Positions 53,026 through 60,159 of a stretch of DNA of 64,000 nt are shown in pieces. How positions within the stretch are numbered: the stretch's first letter is position 1; each line of letters starts with the position of its first letter. The position numbers and the translations under genes were made by a program. Origin of the DNA: Natrononativus amylolyticus (GTDB taxonomy: Archaea; Halobacteriota; Halobacteria; Halobacteriales; Natrialbaceae); NCBI RefSeq assembly GCF_024362525.1, contig NZ_CP101458.1, forward strand, positions 1,736,001 through 1,800,000. The letters run 5' to 3'. The notes beneath the pieces were generated by a model that made no database searches, was not told the DNA's origin, and saw only the letters and a program-made list of their open reading frames with translations.

Positions 53026-53496
53026 ATGCTCACTGTCGGTGAGGAGGCACCCGAGTTCGAACTGCAGAACCAACACGGCGAGACGGTTCGCCGCTCCGAC
53101 TTCGAGGGCCAGCGCCTCGTCGTCTACTTCTACCCGCGGGCGAACACCGAGGGCTGTACGATCGAGGCCTGCGCGTTCGAGGACCACCGGCCGGATTTCG
53201 AGGCCGAGAACGCGGCGATCGTCGGAATCAGCGACGACCCGGTCGAGGACCTCGCGGCGTTCGCCGAGGAGTACGACCTCGAGTTCGACCTGCTCGCAGA
53301 CGAGAACGGCGAGGTGTCGACGCTGTACGAGTCCTACGGCGAGAAGCAGATGTTCGGCAACACCTTCGACGGCGTCTTCCGCAACACGTACGTCGTCGGA
53401 CCGGACGGCGCGGTCGAGGCAGTGTACGAGGGCGTTTCGCCGGAGGGACACGCCGAAAAGGTGCTGGAGGAACTCGCGACCGGCGGGGACGCGTAG
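53026..53496 (+). CDS. Peroxiredoxin (Bcp/PrxQ type)
   Basis: 156 residues. Thioredoxin fold with YFYPRANTEGCTIEACAFED; the peroxidatic Cys is the first Cys and a second Cys five residues later is the PrxQ-type resolving Cys. The usual P-x3-T-x2-C is present as P-R-A-N-T-E-G-C. It reduces hydrogen peroxide or organic peroxides with electrons from a thioredoxin-like partner. It follows GINS by 60 nt on the same strand. Confidence 0.95.
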   Translation: MLTVGEEAPEFELQNQHGETVRRSDFEGQRLVVYFYPRANTEGCTIEACAFEDHRPDFEAENAAIVGISDDPVEDLAAFAEEYDLEFDLLADENGEVSTLYESYGEKQMFGNTFDGVFRNTYVVGPDGAVEAVYEGVSPEGHAEKVLEELATGGDA

Positions 53497-53670
53497 TCGT
53501 CGGAACCGGTACGGTAACGACTGAAACGATCGGTACGTCGCCCGCAGGAACGCAGCGCGACCCCCGCGCCGGATACGGATTCCCGAGCGGGTGTTGGGTA
53601 GCCGTCAGTCTAGAGAGGCGCTCGTCCGGTAGTCGACGCCCGCGCGGGTTGCTCGGCTGAGTGGCTGGCG

Positions 53671-53973
53671 CTACGGTGCCGTCTGCACCTCCGCGATCGC
53701 GTCCAGCACACCGTTCAGCGCCGGACGCTTCCGTCGCCTGACGATCCGGTTGCGGGGATCGTATTCGACGTACCCGGCGTCGTCGAGTCGGGGGAGCGTC
53801 GAGTGGTGATACAGTATCTTCAGCCGCGCGTTCTTCGAGGGCGATCCGGCGGCGGCCGCGTACTCGACCAGTTCGTCGATCGTCGCCTCGCCGCCGTCGA
53901 CGGTGTAGAGATACTGGAGAACCGATCGGCGGTGTTCGTCGGCTATGACGGCGAACGTATCGTTTCCGGTCAT
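53671..53973 (-). CDS. Winged-helix protein (DUF7344-like)
   Basis: 100 residues from ATG 53973 (127 from 54054, which would run over the divergent promoter). TFAVIADEHRRSVLQYLYTVD, LKILYHHSTLPRLDDAGYVEYD and RIVRRRKRP show the same haloarchaeal winged-helix layout as the gene at 18347. It has no sensor domain. It is divergent from a Bat-like regulator, so the two may control each other. 174 nt without a gene separate its end from the peroxiredoxin. Confidence 0.75.
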   Translation of the reverse strand: MTGNDTFAVIADEHRRSVLQYLYTVDGGEATIDELVEYAAAAGSPSKNARLKILYHHSTLPRLDDAGYVEYDPRNRIVRRRKRPALNGVLDAIAEVQTAP

Positions 53974-54071
53974 CGTCTGGCGTATCCTCTCCGGACGCAA
54001 CCGTCTACCGCCGGAGTTCTCCGCCAGTTTATATGCACTCGTCGCCTCTGCCACACGACGAACGAACCGCT

Positions 54072-54713
54072 ATGATCATCGCCGAGTACACGCTCGATCA
54101 CCCCATACTTCGGCAAACGTTACGGGACGTGCCCGGCCTCGAGGTCCGCTGGGAGGACTCGTACGCCGATTCGGATGGCCGGATGCGCATGCTCGCCTGG
54201 TTCGATTGCGACGACGTCGAGGCGGCGGCCGCGGCGCTCGAGGCGGACTCGACGGTCGCTCAACCCACCGTTCTCGCGGAGGCTGGCGGACGGCGACTGT
54301 ATCGGTTCGAGTTAGTCGGCGAGGGGGCGCAGTCGAGCATCATGCCGGTCCTGGTCGAAGGGGGCGGCGTCCACCAGGAGCTCGTGGGCACTCGAGACGG
54401 GTGGCGCAATCGAACGCGGTTTCCCGACCGGGAGGCGTTCGAGCGAGTGTTTCAGTTCTGTCAGACCAACGAGATCGGGTTTACGTTCGATCGAATCTAC
54501 GAGCTGTCGAACTGGCCCGAAGCGAGCGCGACCGGCTTATCCGACGCGCAACTCGAGACGCTCGTCGAGGCGGTCAGGTGCGGCTATCTCGACATCCCGC
54601 GCCGGTCGTCCCTGGCCGAACTCGGCGAGCTGCTCGGGATCTCCGAGAGCGCCGCCTCGGAGCGGTTCAGGAGGGGCGTAAAAACGCTAATTCAGGAGAC
54701 GGTCGACGGGTAG
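54072..54713 (+). CDS. Bat-like HTH-10 regulator
   Basis: 213 residues from ATG 54072. N-terminal ~150-residue Bat-type domain (MIIAEYTLDHPILRQTL at the start), then HTH-10 with LSDAQLETLVEAVRCGYLDIPR and ELLGISESAASERFRRG. TTTATATG, ~40 nt upstream, is a TATA box for a short-leader transcript. It pairs head-to-head with the DUF7344-like gene. The target is unknown; it converges with cdc48 at its 3' end. Confidence 0.87.
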   Translation: MIIAEYTLDHPILRQTLRDVPGLEVRWEDSYADSDGRMRMLAWFDCDDVEAAAAALEADSTVAQPTVLAEAGGRRLYRFELVGEGAQSSIMPVLVEGGGVHQELVGTRDGWRNRTRFPDREAFERVFQFCQTNEIGFTFDRIYELSNWPEASATGLSDAQLETLVEAVRCGYLDIPRRSSLAELGELLGISESAASERFRRGVKTLIQETVDG

Positions 54714-54748
54714 TCCCGGGATACGCTCTGAGTCTCCCGTTCGGCGAC

Positions 54749-57010
54749 CTACTGGAAGGTCCGTCCGACGTCCTTGCTCGCCTCGGGTTCGGAGGTCTGG
54801 AACTGCTCTTCGATCTCCTCGTAGCGTTCGCGCGTCTCGGCGGTCACGCTCGGCTGGACCTCCTCTAAGGCGTGCTCGAAGTGGTCCATGCTGATGCGGA
54901 CGTTCCCGACGGTGTCGGCCATCTCCTCGGAGGAGACGGACTCGATGAACTCCCGCGTGGCGGCCATCGAGGCCTCCCGGCAGACGGCCTCGATGTCGGC
55001 GCCGACGTACCCCTCGGTGCGCGAGGCGAGGTCGTCGAGGTCGACCGCTTCGGCCAGCGGCTTGTTGCGCGTGTGAACCTCGAAGATCTTCCGGCGGCCG
55101 TCCTCTTCGGGAACCGGAACGTGGACGTGGCGGTCGAGCCGCCCCGGGCGGAGTAGCGCCTTGTCGATCAGGTCCGGGCGGTTGGTCGTGGCGATCACGA
55201 CGACGTCCTCGAGCTCCTCGAGGCCGTCTAGCTCCGTGAGCAGCTGGCTGACGACGCGCTCGCCGACGCCGGAGTCGCCGGTGCGCTGACCGCGTTCGGT
55301 CGCGATCGAGTCGATCTCGTCGAAGAAGATCACGGTCGGGGCGTTCGAGCGGGCCTTCTCGAAGACCTCGCGGACGCCCTTCTCGCTCTCTCCGACGTAC
55401 TTGTTCAGCAGCTCGGGGCCCTTGATCGAGATGAAGTTCGACTGGGCCTCGTTCGCCACCGCTTTGGCGAGCAGCGTCTTCCCGGTGCCCGGCGGGCCGA
55501 ACATGAGCACGCCCTTGGCGGCCTGCATATCCATCGCCTCGAACACCTCGGGGTAGTCGAGGGGCCACTGAATCGTCTCGCGCAGGCGTTCTTTGGTGTC
55601 CGAGAGGCCGCCGACGTCCTCCCAGGTGACGTCGGGCACCTCGACGAACACCTCGCGGAGCGCGGAGGGCTGGATGCCCTTTAACGCCTCCTTGAAGTCC
55701 CGCTCGGTCACGCGAAGCGACTCGAGGACGTCCGCGTCGATCTCCTCGGACTCGAGGTCGAGTTCGGGGCGGATGCGACGCAGGGCGTTCATCGCGCTCT
55801 CGCGGGCGAGGCTCTCGAGGTCGGCGCCGACGAAGCCGTGGGTGTTCTCGGCGTACTGCTCTAAGTTCACGGAGTCAGAGAGCGGCATCCCGCGGGTGTG
55901 GACCTGCAGGATCTCCTTTCGACCCTCCTTGTCGGGGACGCCGATCTCGATCTCGCGATCGAAGCGACCGCCCCGGCGAAGCGCGGGGTCGATCGCGTCG
56001 ACGCGGTTCGTCGCGGCGATGACGGTGACCCGGCCGCGCTCCTCGAGGCCGTCCATCAGCGAGAGGAGCTGGGCGACGACGCGGCGCTCGACGTCGCCGC
56101 CGGCGTCCTCGCGCTTGGCCGCGATGGAGTCGAGTTCGTCGATGAAGACGATCGCCGGGGCGTTCTCCTCGGCCTCCTCGAAGACCTCGCGAAGCTGCTC
56201 CTCGCTCTCGCCGTAGTACTTCGACATGATCTCCGGCCCGGAGATCGTCTGGAAGTCGGCGTCGATCTCGTTGGCGACCGCCTTCGCCATCAGCGTCTTC
56301 CCGGTGCCCGGCGGACCGTGCAGGAGGACGCCCTTCGGCGGCTCGATGCCGAGCTGCTGGAACAGCTCCGGGTGGCGCATCGGCAGCTCGATCATCTCGC
56401 GGACCTGGTCGAGTTCGTCGTCCAGTCCGCCGATGTCCTCGTAGGTAACGTTCGGGACGCCCTCGGTCGAGCCGCCCGGGCCCGCCGAGATCTGCTCGGC
56501 CGGCGTTTCGGAGATCTGGATGCTCGTCGAGTCAGTGATGACGACCATCCCGCTCGGCTGCGTGCTGGCGATCTTCAGCGGCACGGACTGGCCCGAACTC
56601 GCCATCGGACCGAACGAGAGCGAGAACGGCACCGTCTGGCCCTCCGTGACGGCCTGACCGCTCAGCTTGTCGCGCACGAGCGGGCCGATGTCGCCCCGGA
56701 TTCGGAGGTTCTGTGGCAGCGCCACGGTCACCGACGAGGCGGCGGAGACGTCCGCGGCCTCGACGGTCACGCGATCGTCGATCCCGACGTTGGCCTCCTG
56801 GCGCAGGCGGCCGTCGATCCGGATGACGGTTCGTCCCTCATCCTCGGGGTACCCCGGCCAGACGCGGGCGACGGTCTGGGCGTCGCCCTTGCCCTGGATG
56901 AGGATGTAATCCCCGTTCTCGAGGTCGAGCTCGCGCATCGACGCGCGGTCGATCGCGGCGAGTCCGCGCCCTGCGTCCTTCTGTTTGAGTGGTTTGACGG
57001 TGAGTCTCAT
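54749..57010 (-). CDS. cdc48: CDC48/p97-type AAA ATPase
   Basis: 753 residues from ATG 57010. N domain (~1-180) with the double-psi barrel, then two AAA modules: D1 with [17 protein letters not shown] (~230) and FIDELDSIA, and D2 with [17 protein letters not shown] (~505) and FFDEIDSIA. Arg fingers and second region of homology are intact ([34 protein letters not shown]). It unfolds proteins for the proteasome and other processes. The start overlaps the stop of the preceding small gene (ATGA). The C-terminal tail ends GRTF-Q, not the HbYX motif. Confidence 0.96.
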   Translation of the reverse strand: MRLTVKPLKQKDAGRGLAAIDRASMRELDLENGDYILIQGKGDAQTVARVWPGYPEDEGRTVIRIDGRLRQEANVGIDDRVTVEAADVSAASSVTVALPQNLRIRGDIGPLVRDKLSGQAVTEGQTVPFSLSFGPMASSGQSVPLKIASTQPSGMVVITDSTSIQISETPAEQISAGPGGSTEGVPNVTYEDIGGLDDELDQVREMIELPMRHPELFQQLGIEPPKGVLLHGPPGTGKTLMAKAVANEIDADFQTISGPEIMSKYYGESEEQLREVFEEAEENAPAIVFIDELDSIAAKREDAGGDVERRVVAQLLSLMDGLEERGRVTVIAATNRVDAIDPALRRGGRFDREIEIGVPDKEGRKEILQVHTRGMPLSDSVNLEQYAENTHGFVGADLESLARESAMNALRRIRPELDLESEEIDADVLESLRVTERDFKEALKGIQPSALREVFVEVPDVTWEDVGGLSDTKERLRETIQWPLDYPEVFEAMDMQAAKGVLMFGPPGTGKTLLAKAVANEAQSNFISIKGPELLNKYVGESEKGVREVFEKARSNAPTVIFFDEIDSIATERGQRTGDSGVGERVVSQLLTELDGLEELEDVVVIATTNRPDLIDKALLRPGRLDRHVHVPVPEEDGRRKIFEVHTRNKPLAEAVDLDDLASRTEGYVGADIEAVCREASMAATREFIESVSSEEMADTVGNVRISMDHFEHALEEVQPSVTAETRERYEEIEEQFQTSEPEASKDVGRTFQ

Positions 57011-57249
57011 GCGTCTGCCTCCATCTCGATAGTGAGCACGCCGTTTTTGATAAACGTGTGCGCGTCGGTCGCGTGGTCGGGGAGGTCGAACTCGTACTGG
57101 TCGTCCGCCGTGACGACGATGACCGTTCCGTCGGCGACGTCCACGGCCGCATCGCTGCCGCCGAAGTCGATCGCCAGCACGGTTTCGTCGTCGTACTGGT
57201 ACTGCCGAACCATGTGCCCGTCGTCGCGGGCGAGTTGTTCGAGAGTCAT
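57007..57249 (-). CDS. Small beta-rich protein co-transcribed with cdc48 (DUF7127-like)
   Basis: 80 residues from ATG 57249. The strands [22 protein letters not shown] and [26 protein letters not shown] (shown in parts) resemble the C-terminal half of Hsp20/alpha-crystallin domains, where L-P-x-x-V and NGVL are typical. I recall the haloarchaeal family as DUF7127 (from memory). It overlaps cdc48 by four bases and shares its strong promoter, so it is likely an adaptor or chaperone for CDC48; that is inference. Confidence 0.75.
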   Translation of the reverse strand: MTLEQLARDDGHMVRQYQYDDETVLAIDFGGSDAAVDVADGTVIVVTADDQYEFDLPDHATDAHTFIKNGVLTIEMEADA

Positions 57250-57271
57250 TATAACTAACCCAAGGTAAGCC

Positions 57272-57285
57272 ATATAAGTATATAA
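57272..57285 (-). promoter_or_regulatory. Strong TATA region of the DUF7127/cdc48 operon
   Basis: Minus-strand TTATATACTTATAT lies ~23-36 nt before ATG 57249, the most AT-rich promoter in the window. Two overlapping TATA boxes could give two closely spaced starts. Confidence 0.6.
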
Positions 57286-57425
57286 CCCTTTCGTCCATAA
57301 AACGCCATACTGCGTCGTGATCACCCGTTTACGATTGTTCGCGGTTCAGGACACCTGTCCGGGGCTGGATCGACGAACCGTCTCGGAACTCGAGGCTTTA
57401 TGAGCCGATCAAGCGTGTAGCGCGT

Positions 57426-58202
57426 ATGGAGACGGTTGTGAACCTCGGGCGCGACATCGCCTACGACCACGCCGACCGCGGAGGGGACGCGGCGGGGCTC
57501 TGTTGTATCCACGGCAGCGGCGGCTCGCGAACGGTCTGGAAGTCCCAGCGGCGACTCGCGGACAGCCGCCCCGTGACCGCACTCGACCTGAGCGGCCACG
57601 GCGCGTCCGAAGATATCGAGGCCGAACCCGGCTACACGACCCTCTCGGCGTACGCCGACGACGTGCTCGCGGTCGTCGCGGAGACGGAGTCGCGGGTACT
57701 CGTCGGGAACTCCCTCGGCGGTGCGATCGTCCTTCACATCCTGCTGGAGCGGGAGTTCGAGCCGGACGCCGCCGTTCTCGCCGGGAGCGGTGCGCGCCTC
57801 GGCGTCCTGCAGGATCTCCTCGAGTGGCTCGAGACGGACTTCGAGCGCGCGATCGAGTTCCTTCACGGCGAGGACCGGTTCTTCCACGACCCGGACCCCC
57901 GCCTGCGCGAGCTCTCGATCGAGGCGATGCGCGAGTGCGACCGGGCGGTGACCAGTCGTGACTTTCACACCTGCCACGAGTTCGACGTCCGCGACCGGTT
58001 AGGCGAGATCGACGTCCCCGTCCTCGCCGTCTGCGGCGAGTACGATCAGCTCACGCCGCCGCGATTCCACGAGTACCTCGCGACCGAGATCGACGATGCC
58101 GCGCTCTACGAGATCGAGGACGCGGCCCACCTGGCGATGCTCGAGCAACCCGAGGCGTTCAACCACGCCGTCGCCGCATTTCTGGACGCACACGACCTGT
58201 AG
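57426..58202 (+). CDS. Alpha/beta hydrolase
   Basis: 258 residues. CCIHGSGGSRTVW is the oxyanion-hole segment, LVGNSLGGAIV the nucleophile elbow with Ser near residue 100, CGEYDQLTPP the acid, and EDAAHLAMLEQP the catalytic His. A cap domain lies at ~130-190. It resembles esterases, C-C hydrolases and haloperoxidase-like enzymes of this fold; the substrate is unknown. GCTTTATGA, 23-31 nt upstream, serves as TATA box. It is divergent from the cdc48 operon and converges with panB. Confidence 0.88.
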   Translation: METVVNLGRDIAYDHADRGGDAAGLCCIHGSGGSRTVWKSQRRLADSRPVTALDLSGHGASEDIEAEPGYTTLSAYADDVLAVVAETESRVLVGNSLGGAIVLHILLEREFEPDAAVLAGSGARLGVLQDLLEWLETDFERAIEFLHGEDRFFHDPDPRLRELSIEAMRECDRAVTSRDFHTCHEFDVRDRLGEIDVPVLAVCGEYDQLTPPRFHEYLATEIDDAALYEIEDAAHLAMLEQPEAFNHAVAAFLDAHDL

Positions 58203-58271
58203 GAGCCGACGTCTCCGGTAGAGTGCGTCGGTGGCGGGAGGCGAAAAGCGGCGCTCGTGCGCGTAGAAGAA

Positions 58272-58316
58272 CTGGGTGGGGGTCAGCGGGTCTCAATGCT
58301 GAGTGGGGGTCAGCGG
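58272..58316. repeat. Two-copy 18-nt direct repeat after panB
   Basis: CTGGGTGGGGGTCAGCGG at 58272-58289 and CTGAGTGGGGGTCAGCGG at 58299-58316, one mismatch, 27-nt period. It lies between the 3' ends of the hydrolase and panB. The copies could act in termination or be a slippage duplication. Confidence 0.7.
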
Positions 58317-58319
58317 CCC

Positions 58320-59132
58320 TCAGTAGATGTCGTCGAGCTCCGCCTGCTCGTGGCTGTGCTCTTCGGCCGGGAACTCGCCGTCGTCGACGGCCGAGACGTA
58401 GGCTCCGACCGCGGACTCCATCTCCGCGCGGACGTCCCCGAACTGCTTCGAGAACGACGGGCTCCACTCGCTGAGCCCGACGACGTCGTGGAAGACGAGC
58501 ACCTGGCCGTCGCAGTCCGGCCCCGCGCCGATCCCGATCGTCGGGATCTCGAGCGCCTCGGTCACCTGGGCGGCGACGTTCGAGGGAACGTGCTCGAGCA
58601 CCAGCGAGAACGCCCCGGCGTCCTCGTGGGCGCGCGCCAGCTCGAGGATCCGTTTGGCCGACTCCTCGTCGGTCCCCTGGCGAGGGAACCCGCCGTACTG
58701 GTTGACGTGCTGTGGGGTGAGCCCGAGGTGGGCCATCACCGGAATGCCCAGCTGGACCATCCGCTCGGTGAGCGAGACGGTGTGGGGACCGCACTCGAGT
58801 TTGACGGCCTGGGCGCCCTCCTCTTTGAGCATCCGGCCGGCGTTCTCGAGGCTCTCCCGTTCGTCGACGCCGAACGAGAGAAACGGCATATCGGCGACGA
58901 CGAGGGCCTCCTCGGTCGCACGGGAGACGGCGCCGACGTGTCTGGCCACGTCGTCGACCGTGAGGGGGACGGTCGTCTCGTAGCCGAGGGTGGTGTTGGC
59001 GACGCTGTCGCCGACGAGGATGATATCCGTCCCCGCGGCGTCGACGATCGCCGCCGTCGGCGCGTCGTAGGCCGTCAGCATGGTGATCGGTTCCTCCCCC
59101 GCCTTCGCTCGCACGTCCCGTACGGTGGGCAT
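58320..59132 (-). CDS. panB: Ketopantoate hydroxymethyltransferase
   Basis: 270 residues. MLTAYDAPTAAIVDAAG, GDSVANTTLGYETT, VVADMPFLSFG, KLECGPHTV and PVMAHLGLTPQHVNQYGG are in the family order, with metal-binding Asp and Glu visible. It adds a hydroxymethyl group from methylene-tetrahydrofolate (or a pterin analogue in archaea) to 2-oxoisovalerate, toward coenzyme A. Only this pathway gene is in the window. Minus-strand TTTACT at ~59156-59161 lies 24-29 nt upstream. Confidence 0.95.
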   Translation of the reverse strand: MPTVRDVRAKAGEEPITMLTAYDAPTAAIVDAAGTDIILVGDSVANTTLGYETTVPLTVDDVARHVGAVSRATEEALVVADMPFLSFGVDERESLENAGRMLKEEGAQAVKLECGPHTVSLTERMVQLGIPVMAHLGLTPQHVNQYGGFPRQGTDEESAKRILELARAHEDAGAFSLVLEHVPSNVAAQVTEALEIPTIGIGAGPDCDGQVLVFHDVVGLSEWSPSFSKQFGDVRAEMESAVGAYVSAVDDGEFPAEEHSHEQAELDDIY

Positions 59133-59211
59133 ACCGGTACGGTACGCTCGAGGACAGTAAACGCCACCGTTTAGCGACGATGTCGGGGGATCGACTCACG
59201 CAAACGGCGGG

Positions 59212-59219
59212 CTTAATAC
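59212..59219 (+). promoter_or_regulatory. TATA box of the small membrane protein gene
   Basis: CTTAATAC lies 23-30 nt before GTG 59242 and partly meets the longer start at 59221, favouring the later start. Confidence 0.5.
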
Positions 59220-59241
59220 GGTGCCGCAGCGAACGACGTGC

Positions 59242-59475
59242 GTGCCAGAACCCGTTGAGACGGCAACGCCCGAGGGGGTCGACTACGGCTGGGTGATGCA
59301 GGTGACGTTCGTGACGACGATCCTCCTCGGCGCCCCGTTCGTCGCGCTCCTCTCGACGACCGTCGAGCTGTCGACGTGGTCGGCCCGCGCGGAGTTCGCG
59401 ATCCGCGTCGGTGCCGTCGTCTGGATCGTCGTCGCGCTGGCCGTCTTCGCCTACGCGAAACGGACCCAGGAGTAA
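59242..59475 (+). CDS. Small two-helix membrane protein (DUF5822-like)
   Basis: 77 residues from GTG 59242. A polar start with ATPEGVDYGWVMQ, a first helix (VTFVTTILLGAPFVALLS), a short linker with TWSARAEF and a second helix (VGAVVWIVVALAVFAYA) ending in basic KRTQE. I recall it as the haloarchaeal DUF5822 family, by memory. The function is unknown. It is divergent from panB across 109 nt and converges with the HAD gene. Confidence 0.7.
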   Translation: MPEPVETATPEGVDYGWVMQVTFVTTILLGAPFVALLSTTVELSTWSARAEFAIRVGAVVWIVVALAVFAYAKRTQE

Positions 59476-59494
59476 CGCGGCACAGCAAACCGTC

Positions 59495-60034
59495 TCAGTA
59501 CCCCGAGGGGCCGTCGCCGACGTAGGAGAACGCCGTTCCGGCCCGTTCTGCCGTCCGCTCGTCTCGAGCCGAGTCGCCGATGAACAGCGTCCGATCGGGG
59601 GTCGCCGACAGCTCCCTGACCGTCGCCAGCAGCGGCTCCGGGTCCGGTTTCCGCGTTCCGACGGAATCGCGCCCGACGATCGCGTCGACGGCCTCGAGCA
59701 GTCCGTGTTTCTCGAGGGCGATCCGGCAGGCGTCCTCGCAGTTCAGCGAGCAGACGCCGATCGGAACCGGCCGCTCTCTGAGTTCGTCGGCGTGTGCGAG
59801 CCGCCTCGAGGTCCGGGCGCCCTCCCGCTCGTGGGCGGCGATCGCCGACTCGACTTCCGGGCCGAGACCGTTCTCGCTCGAGGCGGCGAGTAGCTCCCAG
59901 AGGTCCTCGCTCGGGGGGCTGGCGCCGGCGCCGGCGTACAGCTCCAGTACGTCGAGCGCGACGGAGGTCCAGTCGACGTCCAGGTCGACGAGCGTTCCAT
60001 CCAGATCGTAGACGACGGCATCGTACTCGGTCAC
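59495..60034 (-). CDS. HAD-family phosphatase
   Basis: 179 residues from GTG 60034 (189 from ATG 60064). Motif I is VYDLDGTLVD, motif II lies in GVCSLNCED, a conserved Lys in GTRKPDPEPLL and motif IV in LFIGDSARDE. A short helical cap sits at ~20-85. These subfamily I enzymes hydrolyse small phosphate esters such as phosphoglycolate. Cys-x3-Cys (CSLNCEDAC) near motif II is unusual but may be chance. The substrate is unknown. It is divergent from the six-PAS kinase. Confidence 0.87.
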   Translation of the reverse strand: MTEYDAVVYDLDGTLVDLDVDWTSVALDVLELYAGAGASPPSEDLWELLAASSENGLGPEVESAIAAHEREGARTSRRLAHADELRERPVPIGVCSLNCEDACRIALEKHGLLEAVDAIVGRDSVGTRKPDPEPLLATVRELSATPDRTLFIGDSARDERTAERAGTAFSYVGDGPSGY

Positions 60035-60126
60035 GACCGAAGGGACGGCCGACCGATGAATCAATACTTCGGTGATCGCGCCGGGGCGTCTCGGCGGATC
60101 GGTTCATCGAGGCGGACGGTCCGCGG

Positions 60127-60135
60127 ATTTTATCT
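60127..60135 (+). promoter_or_regulatory. TATA box of the six-PAS kinase
   Basis: ATTTTATCT lies 25-33 nt before ATG 60160. Confidence 0.55.
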
Positions 60136-60159
60136 ACACCGAGGTCTAGCCCCCCGATA

